A stretch of 64,000 bases of DNA from Campylobacterales bacterium (lineage in GTDB: Bacteria; Campylobacterota; Campylobacteria; Campylobacterales; QNZT01). Position numbers and translations under genes: made by a program. The notes beneath the pieces were generated by a model, which was not told the origin of the DNA, did no database searches, and saw only the letters and a list, made by a program, of their open reading frames with translations. This document shows, piece by piece, positions 46,703 through 54,499 of the stretch. Numbering within the stretch: position 1 is the first letter of the stretch; each line of letters starts with the position of its first letter. Where the stretch lies: assembly GCA_027023305.1 (NCBI GenBank), contig JALVVR010000066.1:1-64000 (forward strand), in the 5' to 3' direction.

Positions 46703-47539
46703 ATGAAGTTTTTAGAATTATCACAAAAAGAAATTTTTACCGAATTAGAAAATTTTTATTCTTCATTTGAAAATGGATATGAGTTTGAACAATTTCTCAA
46801 AATATTTTTAGAGTCTTTAGGGTTAGATGAAATAGAAGTTACACAAAGTTCAAATGATGGAGGAGTTGATTTAAAAGCAACAAAACAAGGAATCGATGAA
46901 TTAACAGATTTAGATTCTATCAAATACTATGTTCAGGCGAAAAGATATAAACCAAATACAAATGTTTCTATAGAATCTGTAAGAGCATTAAGAGGTATTT
47001 TACCAGATGGATATAAAGGAATTTTTATTACAACAGGGAAATTTTCTGAAAATTCAAAAATATTTGCAACTGAAAGTAAAAGTCGTCCTTTAATATTAAT
47101 TGATGGAGAAGAATTGATTAACCATTGTATTAAGTATGGTTTAGGTTTTAGAGCAAAACCAATTTTCGTTATAAACGATATAAAAAATCTAATCAATAAA
47201 GAAATAAAATCTGAATCAAATTTAAATATTTCAGATGAAAATAAAAATTATATTAAAAAAGAAATATCTGACAATGATATTAAAGCTAGAATCTTACCTA
47301 TTCCAAAAAGTATATTTGAAAAAATTGAAAACTTTGATGAATATGATTTAAAATTTGATGGAGAAAAAATAAAAAAATATAAAATCAACAAAAATAGAAA
47401 ATATTTTGGTGGCATAACAAAAGTTTTCAAAAATTTTAAATTGATAGATGATAATAACGATAGACATCCTAAAGGTTCTTTTTGGTTTTTAAATAAAGAT
47501 GAAAATATTATTGAAATTGAATTTGAAAAAAATGTGTAG
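46703..47539 (+). CDS. Mrr-like type IV restriction endonuclease
   Basis: A 278-residue PD-(D/E)XK nuclease. The N-terminal domain (residues about 20-155) follows Mrr_cat closely: FLESLGLDEIEVTQSSNDGGVDLKA supplies the catalytic Asp, YYVQAKRYKPNT supplies the Q-x-K motif, and GYKGIFITTGKFS plus LILIDGEELINHCIKYGLG are the usual downstream signatures. The residual 120-residue C-terminal region (FGGITKVFKNFKLIDDNNDRHPKGSFWFL) has no family I recognise and could read the target. Mrr proteins cut methylated foreign DNA. The upstream Shine-Dalgarno is AAGGG. It lies at the front of a RhuM-MazEF islet. Confidence 0.8.
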   Translation: MKFLELSQKEIFTELENFYSSFENGYEFEQFLKIFLESLGLDEIEVTQSSNDGGVDLKATKQGIDELTDLDSIKYYVQAKRYKPNTNVSIESVRALRGILPDGYKGIFITTGKFSENSKIFATESKSRPLILIDGEELINHCIKYGLGFRAKPIFVINDIKNLINKEIKSESNLNISDENKNYIKKEISDNDIKARILPIPKSIFEKIENFDEYDLKFDGEKIKKYKINKNRKYFGGITKVFKNFKLIDDNNDRHPKGSFWFLNKDENIIEIEFEKNV

Positions 47540-47584
47540 AAAATATAAAGTTAGGAATAAGTTAAAGAATAGATAAGGTCAAAA

Positions 47585-48607
47585 ATGAATAAATCCATAC
47601 CAAGCAAAAGCCAATCAACCCAATTTTTAATCTACAAATCGGACAATCAAGATATAAAAGTAGATGTACTATTAGAAAATGAAAATATTTGGCTTACTAT
47701 TGAACAGATGGGAAAACTATTTGGAAAAAGTCGATCGACTATAAATGAACATATATTAAATATTTTTAAAGAGGGTGAATTAGAAAAAGAAATATCAATG
47801 AGAAAAATCGGGAAAACCGATTTTTCTACTAAACCTACAAATTATTACAACCTCGACACTATTATCTCCGTTGGATATAGAGTAAAGTCAATCCAAGGTG
47901 TAAGATTTAGACAGTGGGCAACTCAAAAACTAAAAGAGTATATTATCAAAGGTTTTGTCATGGATGATGAGAGACTTAAAAATCCTGAACAACCTTTTGG
48001 AAAAGATTATTTTAAAGAGCAATTAGAACGAATAAAAGATATAAGGTCTAGTGAAAGAAGATTTTATCAACAGATTACAGATATTTACAGTGAATGTAGT
48101 ATCGATTATGATAAGAACTCTCAACATACAAAAGATTTCTTTGCAACTGTTCAAAATAAGCTACATTGGGCTATCACAAAACAAACTGCTTCAGAAATAA
48201 TATATTCAAGAGCAAATCATGAAAAAGAAAATATGGGATTAACTACTTGGAAAAGTGCACCAACGGGAAGAATAAGAAAAACAGATGTCATTGTAGCTAA
48301 AAATTATCTACAAGAAAAAGAATTAAAAACATTAAATAGAATCGTAACTATGTATCTTGACTATGCAGAACATCAAGCCCAAAAACAAATACCAATGACT
48401 ATGAGTGATTGGAGTAAAAAACTAAATGCTTTTTTAGAATTTAATGAACATGATATTTTAAAAGATGCTGGAAAAGTTACAGCAAAAATAGCTCAAGAGT
48501 TCGCAATAAGTGAATTTGAAAAATATAAAGTAATTCAGGACAAATCATACAAAAGTGATTTTGATAAATTACTTGAAGAGTTAAACAAAGATAAAAAAAT
48601 AAACTAG
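47585..48607 (+). CDS. rhuM: RhuM-family protein
   Basis: A 340-residue protein of the virulence RhuM family, found widely in genomic islands and near restriction or toxin genes. The N-terminal part is winged-helix/KilA-N-like (ENIWLTIEQMGKLFGKSRSTINEHILNIFKEGEL, then YNLDTIISVGYRVKSIQGVRFRQWATQKLKEYIIKGF). The C-terminal half carries FFATVQNKLHWAITKQTASEII, GLTTWKSAPTGRIRKTDVIVAKNYL and AEHQAQKQIPMTMSDWSKKL, typical of the family. Molecular function is not established. It begins 45 bp after the Mrr-like gene, suggesting one transcript. Confidence 0.85.
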   Translation: MNKSIPSKSQSTQFLIYKSDNQDIKVDVLLENENIWLTIEQMGKLFGKSRSTINEHILNIFKEGELEKEISMRKIGKTDFSTKPTNYYNLDTIISVGYRVKSIQGVRFRQWATQKLKEYIIKGFVMDDERLKNPEQPFGKDYFKEQLERIKDIRSSERRFYQQITDIYSECSIDYDKNSQHTKDFFATVQNKLHWAITKQTASEIIYSRANHEKENMGLTTWKSAPTGRIRKTDVIVAKNYLQEKELKTLNRIVTMYLDYAEHQAQKQIPMTMSDWSKKLNAFLEFNEHDILKDAGKVTAKIAQEFAISEFEKYKVIQDKSYKSDFDKLLEELNKDKKIN

Positions 48608-48620
48608 AACTAAACTTCTC

Positions 48621-48650
48621 TTGACATCCCCCATATAATAATGATATACT
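48621..48650 (+). promoter_or_regulatory. mazEF promoter
   Basis: A consensus -35 TTGACA (48621-48626), an 18-bp spacer and a near-consensus -10 TATACT (48645-48650). This is unusually strong for this AT-rich genome. Confidence 0.7.
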
Positions 48651-48674
48651 TCGGATATACAAAAGGAGTATATC
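48643..48674. promoter_or_regulatory. mazEF operator palindrome
   Basis: Perfect inverted repeat GATATACT (48643-48650) / AGTATATC (48667-48674), with a third half-site GATATAC at 48654-48660. The left arm contains the -10 box and the right arm contains the ribosome site AGGAG. Antitoxin binding would therefore block both steps. Autorepression is inferred from the family. Confidence 0.65.
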
Positions 48675-48914
48675 ATGACTGCTACAATCTCAAAATGGGG
48701 TAACTCGCAAGGCTTAAGATTTCCAAAAGATATAATGGAAGAGATAAATCTAAAAGTTGGAGATAAAGTTGAGTTAAAAACACAAGATAATACGATTATC
48801 ATAAAACCTATCAAAAGAAAAAAAATAGACATAAATGAGTTAGTAAAAAAAATTCCTGATGATTATAAACCTCATGAAACATTTTCAGATAAAGTAGGTA
48901 TTGAAGAATGGTAA
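48675..48914 (+). CDS. mazE: MazE-type antitoxin (AbrB/SpoVT fold)
   Basis: A 79-residue antitoxin. The N-terminal swapped-hairpin DNA-binding domain reads ATISKWGNSQGLRFPKDIMEEINLKVGDKVELKTQDNTIIIKPI, the MazE/AbrB pattern. The C-terminal tail (KKIPDDYKPHETFSDKVGIEEW) would wrap the toxin. It is translated from a site inside its own operator. Its last codons overlap the toxin ATG by 7 bp, normal for such pairs. Confidence 0.92.
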   Translation: MTATISKWGNSQGLRFPKDIMEEINLKVGDKVELKTQDNTIIIKPIKRKKIDINELVKKIPDDYKPHETFSDKVGIEEW

Positions 48915-49246
48915 AATATACTCCAGAACTGGGGGATATAGTTGCTCTTACTTTTGATCCACAAAGCGGACACGAACAAAAAGGAAGAAGACCAGCATTT
49001 ATTGTAAGCAATAAAGTCTTTAACAAGCATTTAGGATTAGCATTTGCTTGTCCTATAACAAATACCAAAAGAGATTTTCCTTTTCATGTTAAAGTTGATA
49101 GTGAAAATCTAACAGGTTTTATCATGGTAGAACAATTAAAATCTATAGACTATAGTTCAAGAAAAATAAAATTTATAGAAAAAGCTAAGAAAGAGACTTT
49201 AGATGAAGTTTTATCTATTGTTGAGAGTATTTTAGATAATAAATAA
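48908..49246 (+). CDS. mazF: MazF/PemK-type mRNA interferase toxin
   Basis: A 112-residue endoribonuclease toxin: YTPELGDIVALTFDPQSGHEQKGRRPAFIVSNKVFN (with the conserved G-H-E-Q-x-G-R-R-P loop), AFACPITNTKRDFPFHVKV and GFIMVEQLKSIDY. These carry the Arg and Thr/Ser residues of the CcdB/PemK active site. It should cleave single-stranded RNA at a short sequence I cannot predict. It is convergent with pgpA, with only 13 bp between stops. Confidence 0.93.
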   Translation: MVKYTPELGDIVALTFDPQSGHEQKGRRPAFIVSNKVFNKHLGLAFACPITNTKRDFPFHVKVDSENLTGFIMVEQLKSIDYSSRKIKFIEKAKKETLDEVLSIVESILDNK

Positions 49247-49259
49247 ATCAGCTTCTTAC

Positions 49260-49727
49260 CTAAAAAACTAAACTACCATACCTCTCCCAAACCAGATAAG
49301 TCATGCCACTAGTTATCCCTGCAAAAACTCCAGCTACCAAATCATCTCCCATAACTCCAAGTCCACCATCTACATCCCTATCAATCCTACCGATAACAGA
49401 TGGTTTCCATATATCAAAAACTCTAAAAAAGATAAGCCCTAGTACAAGCTGTGCAACCGTAGCTCCACTTATGCAAAATGCTAACCATACTCCAGCTACT
49501 TCATCTATCACTATCTCGCTAGCATCATGAATTCCTATCTCTTTTTCATATATATTTATCTCTTTTATAGCTACTATTGTTATGAGTATTGTTAGTAAAA
49601 AAAGTGTTTGTAACCCTAGGTATTTTAGTATAAAGTAGCCAAAAATAGCTGCTAAAATACTTCCCCAAGTCCCTGGCATCTTAGGCAAAAGCCCACTATA
49701 AAAAAATGTCAAAAATGCTTTTCTCAT
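49260..49727 (-). CDS. pgpA: Phosphatidylglycerophosphatase A
   Basis: A 155-residue inner-membrane phosphatase removing the terminal phosphate of phosphatidylglycerophosphate. Hallmarks are LPKMPGTWGSILAAIFGYFI at the N-terminus, DASEIVIDEVAGVWLA and RVFDIWKPSVIGRIDRDVDGGLGVMGDDLVAGVFAG, containing the Asp/Glu metal ligands. Three to four hydrophobic helices. It follows the Sat-like gene by 7 bp. Confidence 0.94.
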   Translation of the reverse strand: MRKAFLTFFYSGLLPKMPGTWGSILAAIFGYFILKYLGLQTLFLLTILITIVAIKEINIYEKEIGIHDASEIVIDEVAGVWLAFCISGATVAQLVLGLIFFRVFDIWKPSVIGRIDRDVDGGLGVMGDDLVAGVFAGITSGMTYLVWERYGSLVF

Positions 49728-49734
49728 GATAATC

Positions 49735-50925
49735 CTATGTTAATGAAACTGTTTGATGTAATGCTATTATCTTTTGATAAAACTTTTTATCATCCATCTC
49801 TTCTAAAAGCCCACTTGATGGAAAAAAGTTTGGATACTTAGATATCAGTTTTTTCCATCTATTTTTATAAAGTGAACTTAAAAATATAGCTGAAACCTCT
49901 TTTCTTACAAGTATAGTAGGAGGCAAAAGTCCTTGTATCATGAGTTCCTCTATAAACTCACTTACATAAGAGATATGATGATGACTTCCATGAGGACAAG
50001 TATTTGTACTAACTAAAGTTTTGCACTCATTGCAGTAAACATACTCACTAGAAACCTCTATATCAAAATCATCTCTTTTAAATCTATCAACGATAGAGTT
50101 TGTTCCATATTTATCATAAAACATGCCAATTCCAGAATGATTTTGCCCAACACTTATAGCATCACAACCTAAGTTCTTTGCAGCTAGCGAGTCTAAAAAG
50201 ACATTGTTATACCCAGCAAATATGTAAGTATTTTCAAAAGGAACTATCAAAACTCTATTTTTAGGTAAAAAGTTATCTACATAATACCTCAAAGCTTCCT
50301 CTCTAAGTTCATAAGAAAACTTATCTTTTTTATATGGTTTTAGCAAAAACAGAACTATCATATCAGATTTATCCAAAGCTATCCTAATCATCCTTTCATG
50401 ACCTCTATGCAAAGGTTTAGCCGCCATCATGATTGCAGTTACTTTTTTTGCACCTACCTCACTTCTATGTTTACTTATAAGCTCTTTGATATTTTTGATA
50501 AAAGAGGTATCAACATCATACTCACCACTTACAGCATACTCGCCTAATCTCTTTAAAGTATCATTTACACCAGGATGTGATGGATCAGTAGTCGCAAAAA
50601 TCTTCTCTACCCTTTTTAATCTATCTATCTTAAAAACATCATCTACTTTAAGTTCACCGTAAACCACTCCATCAACTACTAAGTTTATACTCTCACCATT
50701 TTTTAGAGATTTTAAGACTTTTTCATTTTTTTTACCACTTGGAGCTAATATAAAAGGAAAAGGGAAAAACTCCCCATTGTAAGTAGAGCCATCTTCAACA
50801 ACTTTTGACTCTGTTTCATTCATAAGTTTATCTACTGGGAGCAAAACTCCCTCTTTTACCATAGCAAGAGTTGCTAAGGCTTCTTTATCTATATATAGAG
50901 ATTTATCGTTTTTTACTGATCCCAT
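49735..50925 (-). CDS. Divergent ATP-sulfurylase (Sat)-like nucleotidyltransferase
   Basis: A 396-residue protein with the Sat layout: N-terminal PUA-like domain (1-155) and an HIGH-type nucleotidyltransferase domain. The nucleotide-binding H-R-G-H (173-176) is kept. The sulfate-binding QTRN that should precede it is MAAK (167-170), and the GRDHAG loop is GQNHSG (260-265). A CxxC-x8-C plus His cluster (C298, C301, C310, then a His-rich stretch) matches the zinc site of dissimilatory-type Sat. It has no APS reductase or kinase next door; instead it sits between pgpA and a regulator. Automatic annotation as sulfate adenylyltransferase would be tempting, but a different acyl or anion substrate is possible. 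Confidence 0.75.
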   Translation of the reverse strand: MGSVKNDKSLYIDKEALATLAMVKEGVLLPVDKLMNETESKVVEDGSTYNGEFFPFPFILAPSGKKNEKVLKSLKNGESINLVVDGVVYGELKVDDVFKIDRLKRVEKIFATTDPSHPGVNDTLKRLGEYAVSGEYDVDTSFIKNIKELISKHRSEVGAKKVTAIMMAAKPLHRGHERMIRIALDKSDMIVLFLLKPYKKDKFSYELREEALRYYVDNFLPKNRVLIVPFENTYIFAGYNNVFLDSLAAKNLGCDAISVGQNHSGIGMFYDKYGTNSIVDRFKRDDFDIEVSSEYVYCNECKTLVSTNTCPHGSHHHISYVSEFIEELMIQGLLPPTILVRKEVSAIFLSSLYKNRWKKLISKYPNFFPSSGLLEEMDDKKFYQKIIALHQTVSLT

Positions 50926-51799
50926 ATTTTTTTCTTTTCTCCCATAAACTCTTTCTAGAGATTCCTAATTTTTTTGAGAGTTCAGTGTCAGGAAACTTGC
51001 TTTGATACTTTAAAATCACATATTTTACATAATTTTCTATCGATAAAAGCTCACCATCTCCAGCTTCAAAACCATTTTCTTCGTTTTTGATTTCAAGAGA
51101 TTCTAATCCTTCCAAATCCTCATGCATATCTGTAGTTGAAAGTATAACTCTTCTTCTTTGAATTATAGGTAAAACTTTGGATTTTTCACTTCTTTTTAGG
51201 TTTTGAAAATCAGTTAAATAGATAAGTTCATCACTATTTATCTTTTGAATCTGCATAAGAGCATCTTTATCTTCAAGTGATATGAAAGAAAAAGATAGTT
51301 TGTTTTTGTTTATATACTCAAAAACTATACTATCTGCCATCTTTTGACTACTTACTTTTAAAAGGATTGGAAACTCACTGTTTTCATCAAGTTTTGTATC
51401 TATTGATTTTTTCAAAAGGTGATTTATATAGTTTTTATATGTAACATTTTCTTTTTTATACTGGATATAGTCTTGAAGATGCTCTAGTTTTCTAACAAGC
51501 TCTTCTATCATGAAAGGCTTTAGTATATAGTCATTTGCTCCAGCTTTCAAAGGTGCTGTCACGGTATCATTGCTAACATACGATACCATCAAGATTATGA
51601 TACTATTTTTGTAGTGTTCTATGATAGGATAAAAGTTTTGTCCAGAGATGTTTGTAGATAGTAATACCGCATCAAAACTTTCATCTTTGATACCATCTTT
51701 TACACTCACTGCCATCTCACAACTATGTCCCATCTGAGTAAGTTTACTTGAAATACTCTGTGCTAAATAAATCTCATTTTCTACTATTAATATCTTCAT
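50903..51799 (-). CDS. NtrC-like regulator with pseudo-receiver and degenerate AAA+ core
   Basis: A 298-residue protein. The N-terminal receiver-like domain (1-115) has lost key residues: the acidic pocket reads VENE and the phosphoacceptor position in DAVLLSTNISG is Ser48, although YILKPF is kept. The middle (about 125-245) looks like a remnant AAA+ module of sigma54 activators without Walker A. The C-terminus is a Fis-type helix-turn-helix (DTELSKKLGISRKSLWEKRKKYGI). It probably binds DNA independently of phosphorylation and cannot use ATP. ATG 51797-51799 overlaps the ispDF stop (ATGA); a TTG twelve bases upstream is possible. It overlaps the Sat-like gene by 23 bp. Confidence 0.8.
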   Translation of the reverse strand: MKILIVENEIYLAQSISSKLTQMGHSCEMAVSVKDGIKDESFDAVLLSTNISGQNFYPIIEHYKNSIIILMVSYVSNDTVTAPLKAGANDYILKPFMIEELVRKLEHLQDYIQYKKENVTYKNYINHLLKKSIDTKLDENSEFPILLKVSSQKMADSIVFEYINKNKLSFSFISLEDKDALMQIQKINSDELIYLTDFQNLKRSEKSKVLPIIQRRRVILSTTDMHEDLEGLESLEIKNEENGFEAGDGELLSIENYVKYVILKYQSKFPDTELSKKLGISRKSLWEKRKKYGISKKR

Positions 51800-52926
51800 A
51801 TACTCTTCCAATTATATATTTTTACTTGTGAAGTAGCTATCACTGCTACCCCTTCACTTCTTCCAACAAACCCAAGTTTTTCAGTCGTTGTCGCTTTTAC
51901 ATTTACCCTATTTGGCCCTATTTGCAAAATATTTGCTAGAGTTTTTTTCATCTCTGGCTTATATTTTGAAAGCTTAGGTTTTTGGGCTTGCATAGTCACA
52001 TCAACATTTACAATCTCAAAACCTACACTTCTAACAAACTCAACTACTCTTTTTAAAAGCAGTTTTGAGTCTATATCTTTAAACTCATCACTTGAATCTG
52101 GAAAAATCTCACCTATATCCCCTGCCCCGATAGCTCCCAAAAGTGAGTCAATCAAAGCATGAATAGCAACATCTCCATCAGAGTGAGCCTCAAAACCAAG
52201 TAGGGTATCAATCTTTACACCACAAAGATACATATCTTTATCTTCGCAAAACTTATGAACATCATAACCATTACCACAAAAGAAAAGCTCTTTAGGTGCT
52301 TTTAAACACTTGATTTCTTCCAAATCGGCATATATCGTGATTTTTTTAGCTAAAATGTTACCTTTTGTAAAAAAAACACTCCCCCCATCTGCTCTAACTG
52401 CCGAGCTGTCGTCATTGAAGAGCTCTTTTTTTTCTATTGCTTTTTTCAAAATTTTAGTTTTTGAAAGCTGAGGAGTTTGTATAAGCTTTACTTCATCTCT
52501 ATCTATACTCTCACCTTTATACACAACACTATCAACAACACTCAAAGCTGGAACTATCACATCAGCTTTTGTTTTAGAAGAAATTATCTCATCTATCATC
52601 TCAGAAGTTACACAAGCTCTTGCCACATCACTAACTAAAACATACTCACTTTCTACAAACTCCAAAGCATTTTTCATAGACTCTTGCCTATGCTCACCAC
52701 CCTCAACATACAAAAACCTATCATCAAAGCTTTTCATGTACTCTATTTCCTCTTTTGAAGAAACTATTATGATATTAGAAAACTCATACATTTTCAAAAA
52801 TCTTTTTGCTACAAAGAGCCAAAGAGGTTCATCCCCTACATATAACCACTGCTTTTTTACTGCATAATTTTTTCTAAACCTAGTCGAAGCACCAGCACTT
52901 AATAAAACTAATGCAATGTTACCCAT
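51796..52926 (-). CDS. ispDF: Bifunctional IspD-IspF isoprenoid enzyme
   Basis: A 376-residue fusion of MEP-pathway steps 3 and 5. The IspD part (1-205) has ALVLLSAGASTRFRKNYAVKKQWLYVGDEPL and VSDVARACVTSEMI. The IspF part (about 215-376) has GNGYDVHKF, AHSDGDVAIHALIDSLLGAIGAGDIGEIFPD and NVDVTMQAQKPKLSKY, with the zinc-binding D-x-H. The fusion of two non-consecutive steps is characteristic of Campylobacterota and some alphaproteobacteria. It is first gene of the ispDF-regulator-sat-pgpA operon. Confidence 0.96.
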   Translation of the reverse strand: MGNIALVLLSAGASTRFRKNYAVKKQWLYVGDEPLWLFVAKRFLKMYEFSNIIIVSSKEEIEYMKSFDDRFLYVEGGEHRQESMKNALEFVESEYVLVSDVARACVTSEMIDEIISSKTKADVIVPALSVVDSVVYKGESIDRDEVKLIQTPQLSKTKILKKAIEKKELFNDDSSAVRADGGSVFFTKGNILAKKITIYADLEEIKCLKAPKELFFCGNGYDVHKFCEDKDMYLCGVKIDTLLGFEAHSDGDVAIHALIDSLLGAIGAGDIGEIFPDSSDEFKDIDSKLLLKRVVEFVRSVGFEIVNVDVTMQAQKPKLSKYKPEMKKTLANILQIGPNRVNVKATTTEKLGFVGRSEGVAVIATSQVKIYNWKSI

Positions 52927-53085
52927 AGTAACCCTTTATAATAAAATGTTACAAAATTATACACTTTTTTTCTTTAATTTAGTTCTAATATTAAATTTTT
53001 CTTATAATTTTAAACAAATTAGCATTAATAAGATAATATAAGTCTTATTTAAAAAATTTAAAGCTCACTTTTATTCTTTAATGAG

Positions 53086-53091
53086 TAAAAT
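53086..53091 (+). promoter_or_regulatory. Putative -10 box of thiC
   Basis: GAGTAAAATC with TAAAAT at 53086-53091, 30 bp upstream of the thiC ATG. It lacks the CG-rich continuation of the related boxes. No TPP riboswitch is visible in the 195-bp gap. Confidence 0.4.
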
Positions 53092-53121
53092 CAAGTACTA
53101 AAAAATAAAAGGGTTATTTTT

Positions 53122-54471
53122 ATGAGAACAAAATGGGTAAAAACAAGAGCAAATGACAAGATAAAAACTCAAATGCACTATGCAAAAAAAGGTATAGTAA
53201 CCCCAGAGATGGAGTATGTAGCAAAAAAAGAAAATATCTCTAACGAGCTTGTTAGAAGTGAGTGTGAAAGAGGAAGACTTATCATACCTGCAAATATCAA
53301 TCACACCCAGCTTATACCTATGGCAATAGGTATGGCAGTAAGCTGTAAGATAAACTCCAACATAGGCTCATCTGCCCTAGCATCAGACCCAGCTTTAGAG
53401 GTTGAGAAAGTTAAAGTAAGTGAAAAGTACGGAGCTGATACTATCATGGATCTCTCAACTGGTGGAGATTTAGACTCTATAAGAGCTGAAGTTATCAAAA
53501 ATGCCTCAGTTCCGATAGGAACAGTACCTATGTATCAAATCCTTCATGACATAAACAACAAAATTGAAGACTTAACTATTGAAAAGATGCTAGAAGTTAT
53601 AGAGAGACAAGCCAAACAAGGTGTTAGTTACTTTACTATTCATGCTGGTTTCTTGTTAGAATTTATGCCAGAAGTTGCAAAAAGAAAGATGGGAATAGTT
53701 AGTCGTGGTGGTTCACTTATGGCAGCATGGATGATGCACTACCATAAAGAAAATCCTTTCTATACTGCATTTGATGAGATTTTAGATATCTGCCAAAAGT
53801 ATGATGTATCTCTATCTTTAGGAGATAGTTTAAGACCAGGATGTCTTGCAGATGCAAGTGATGCAGCTCAGTTAAACGAACTAAAAGTCTTAGGAGAGTT
53901 AACTTTAAGAGCTTGGGAAAAAGATGTACAAGTGATGATAGAGGGTCCAGGTCATGTTCCACTAAATCAAGTAGAGAGAAACATGAAACTTGAAAGAGAG
54001 TATTGTCATGAAGCTCCATTTTATATACTCGGACCTCTTGTTACTGATATAGCAGCAGGATATGATCACATTTCAAGTGCTATAGGGGCAGCAGTTGGTG
54101 GATGGCATGGAGCTAGTATGCTTTGCTATGTTACTCCAAAAGAGCATCTAGGACTTCCAAATGCAAATGATGTTAGAGAGGGAATCATAGCTTATAAAAT
54201 AGCAGCTCATGCAGCAGATATCGCAAGAGGAAGAAAGGGTGCCAGAGATGTGGATGATGCTATGAGTGATGCTCGATATGCATTTGATTGGAACAAGCAG
54301 TTTGAACTTTGCCTTGATAGCGAGAGAGCAAAGGAGTATCATGATGAAACTCTTCCACAAGATGTATTTAAAGAGGCAGAGTTTTGCTCAATGTGTGGAC
54401 CAAAATTTTGTTCATACAAAATAACACAATCAATCGTCGAAGAACATGGCGAAACAATGGCTAGCATATAG
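53122..54471 (+). CDS. thiC: Phosphomethylpyrimidine synthase ThiC
   Basis: A 449-residue radical-SAM enzyme making the thiamine pyrimidine from aminoimidazole ribotide. It shows [79 protein letters not shown] and [10 protein letters not shown], plus the C-terminal C-x2-C-x4-C cluster motif ([13 protein letters not shown]). It is the short form lacking the N-terminal extension of E. coli ThiC. Its 3' end approaches mrp; other thi genes are not in the window. Confidence 0.97.
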   Translation: MRTKWVKTRANDKIKTQMHYAKKGIVTPEMEYVAKKENISNELVRSECERGRLIIPANINHTQLIPMAIGMAVSCKINSNIGSSALASDPALEVEKVKVSEKYGADTIMDLSTGGDLDSIRAEVIKNASVPIGTVPMYQILHDINNKIEDLTIEKMLEVIERQAKQGVSYFTIHAGFLLEFMPEVAKRKMGIVSRGGSLMAAWMMHYHKENPFYTAFDEILDICQKYDVSLSLGDSLRPGCLADASDAAQLNELKVLGELTLRAWEKDVQVMIEGPGHVPLNQVERNMKLEREYCHEAPFYILGPLVTDIAAGYDHISSAIGAAVGGWHGASMLCYVTPKEHLGLPNANDVREGIIAYKIAAHAADIARGRKGARDVDDAMSDARYAFDWNKQFELCLDSERAKEYHDETLPQDVFKEAEFCSMCGPKFCSYKITQSIVEEHGETMASI

Positions 54472-54499
54472 CCCAATTCAAATAAATTTAGGAGAAAAA

